From positions 1 to 6,567 of the forward strand of contig JACDAH010000034.1 of NCBI GenBank assembly GCA_013695505.1: 6,567 nt of DNA. Direction: 5' to 3'. A program made the translations under genes and the position numbers. The notes beneath the pieces were generated by a model. It had not been told where the DNA came from. It ran no database searches and saw only the letters and a list, made by a program, of their open reading frames with translations. This stretch comes from Chloroflexota bacterium (lineage in GTDB: Bacteria > Chloroflexota > Limnocylindria > Limnocylindrales > CSP1-4). This document shows positions 5,729 to 6,567 of this stretch, piece by piece (position 1 is the first letter of the stretch; every line of letters starts with the position of its first letter).

Positions 5729-6397
5729 TCAGCCTTGCGGCACCACGATCACGTATTTCCCGTACCAGGCGAGGTCGTAATACGGGGTGGCGTCGGTCTG
5801 GAGATAACGGTTCAGGGGCGTCGAGCCGGCCGCGTAGGAGCGGTGCGAGTAGCCGTACGGATCGCTGATCCAGACCGAGCTGAGGGTGAACGAGGCGTGG
5901 TGGGCGGGGTTGGACGAGACCGTGAAGCCGGTCATGACCATCGCGTGCGTGCCGTAGCGCACGAGCAGGCCAACAGGCTTGCCGGTGATCGCGATCTGGG
6001 TCGCTGCCCGCCGGAGCGCCCTCGACGCGCTGCTGTACGCCTCCCACCTGTAGGTCGTCGGCCGCCCCGTGTAGCGCGAAAAGTACGTTGCCGCCTTCGA
6101 CCAGCCGAGCGGATCAGAGCCACGCTGGGTGGCGTTCGAGAGCGCATCGCGCGGCTGCTCGTAGCGCAGGATCGCCAGCTGGCTCAGCTTGAGATCGCGG
6201 CGGGCGATGAAGTTCATCATCATCGCCGTCGACGCGGCGGTGCACGTTCGGCTGTCGACCTGGTGCTCGTAGCCGGCGGCGAAGAAGAGGTCCCGGCTGT
6301 ACGTCGAGGCCGCGCCGGCCGGCGCCGACCCGACGACCAGGAGCCCGATGGCGAGCAGGATCGGCAGGATCCGGAGGCGGCGGTGGCGGGCGGACAA
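5729..6397 (-). CDS. Secreted C39-like cysteine peptidase
   Basis: A 222-residue exported protein. The N-terminus is a typical Sec signal peptide: basic MSARHRRLR, hydrophobic ILPILLAIGLLVVG, then a likely signal peptidase cleavage after SAPAGA (about residue 29). The mature part matches the papain-like peptidase C39 family pattern: Gln46 upstream of Cys52 in QVDSRTCTAASTAMMM, His151 in GTHAMVMTGF and Asp179 in VWISDPYG, a plausible catalytic set with an oxyanion-hole Gln. Only one cysteine is obvious in the mature chain. I chose the TTG at 6395-6397 because GGAGGT stands about five bases upstream (minus strand; ACCTCC at 6403-6408) and the signal peptide begins right there. C39 domains of ABC exporters process leader peptides, but here no transporter or peptide precursor is adjacent, so this is a free-standing secreted form with unknown substrate. 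Peptidase activity is inferred from the motif residues. Confidence 0.85.
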   Translation of the reverse strand: MSARHRRLRILPILLAIGLLVVGSAPAGAASTYSRDLFFAAGYEHQVDSRTCTAASTAMMMNFIARRDLKLSQLAILRYEQPRDALSNATQRGSDPLGWSKAATYFSRYTGRPTTYRWEAYSSASRALRRAATQIAITGKPVGLLVRYGTHAMVMTGFTVSSNPAHHASFTLSSVWISDPYGYSHRSYAAGSTPLNRYLQTDATPYYDLAWYGKYVIVVPQG

Positions 6398-6462
6398 TGG
6401 GCACCTCCGGCGCGATCACGCGATCCTGCTGGGGGCCGGGCCTGCGATCGCCGGTCAGGCCC

Positions 6463-6468
6463 AGTTTA
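6463..6468 (-). promoter_or_regulatory. Possible -10 box of the C39-like peptidase gene
   Basis: On the minus strand TAAACT (four of six consensus bases) lies about 65 bases before the TTG start, in one of the few AT-richer spots of this upstream region. No recognisable -35 hexamer is found at the usual distance, so the call is tentative. Confidence 0.22.
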
Positions 6469-6526
6469 GGCGGCGTGGCAAACCGGACCAGCGGGCGCGT
6501 GGCAGGTGGCGCGGCGGGCGCCGAAA

Positions 6527-6564
6527 CCGAACGGCCGGCCCCTGGCGGGACCGGCCGATTTCGG
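6527..6564. other. Strong hairpin near the right window edge
   Basis: CCGAACGGCCGG (6527-6538) can pair with CCGGCCG (6551-6557) and TTCGG (6560-6564), giving a twelve-pair stem with a two-base bulge (6558-6559) and a 12-base loop. It lies about 130 bases upstream of the peptidase start. It could be the terminator of a minus-strand gene beyond the window or of a plus-strand transcript, but no T-run follows on either strand. No coding sequence is recognised between 6398 and 6567. Confidence 0.35.
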
Positions 6565-6567
6565 TGG

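Noticed and set aside
1..6567. CRISPR array, tRNA/rRNA genes, insertion sequence or phage genes
   Set aside because: No regularly spaced repeats beyond the two-copy 24-bp repeat, no tRNA-like cloverleaf recognised, and no transposase, integrase or terminal repeats seen.

Overview
The window is GC-rich throughout, its coding frames end codons mostly in G or C, and two genes appear to use TTG starts with good Shine-Dalgarno sites. This fits a high-GC free-living bacterium, for example a Chloroflexota (Limnocylindria-like) or actinobacterial lineage. That placement is inference from base composition and gene style; no marker gene is present.

Layout, left to right. Bases 1-100 may hold the last codons of an unidentified plus-strand gene. 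Bases 101-370 are a leader region with a 24-bp tandem repeat, a nested inverted repeat and a possible extended -10 promoter. A complete uracil phosphoribosyltransferase gene (upp, 371-1024, +) follows. It converges tail to tail with, and overlaps by 59 bp, a large hybrid sensor histidine kinase (966-3494, -) with three PAS domains, HisKA, HATPase and a receiver domain. A 372-bp divergent intergenic region separates the kinase from an ArsR-type repressor gene (3867-4262, +). The repressor is preceded by a 32-bp near-perfect AT-centred palindrome that overlaps its likely -10 box. The repressor gene overlaps an SRPBCC/AHSA1-type ligand-binding-fold gene (4222-4734, +), forming a two-gene operon. 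Next come a lipoprotein gene (4851-5600, +) and a convergent gene for a secreted C39-like cysteine peptidase (5729-6397, -). The last 170 bases carry the peptidase upstream region and a strong hairpin.

Functionally the window looks like ordinary chromosome with several independent units: pyrimidine salvage, a soluble PAS-based signalling protein, a probably self-regulated ArsR/SRPBCC pair, and two cell-envelope or exported proteins. I do not see an obvious new multi-gene system.

Two features deserve most attention. The lipoprotein frame is interrupted by a single in-frame TAG and then continues for 23 codons, all ending in G or C, to a second TAG. This suggests a recent nonsense mutation, a sequence error or readthrough. 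The second is the elaborate operator in front of the ArsR gene.
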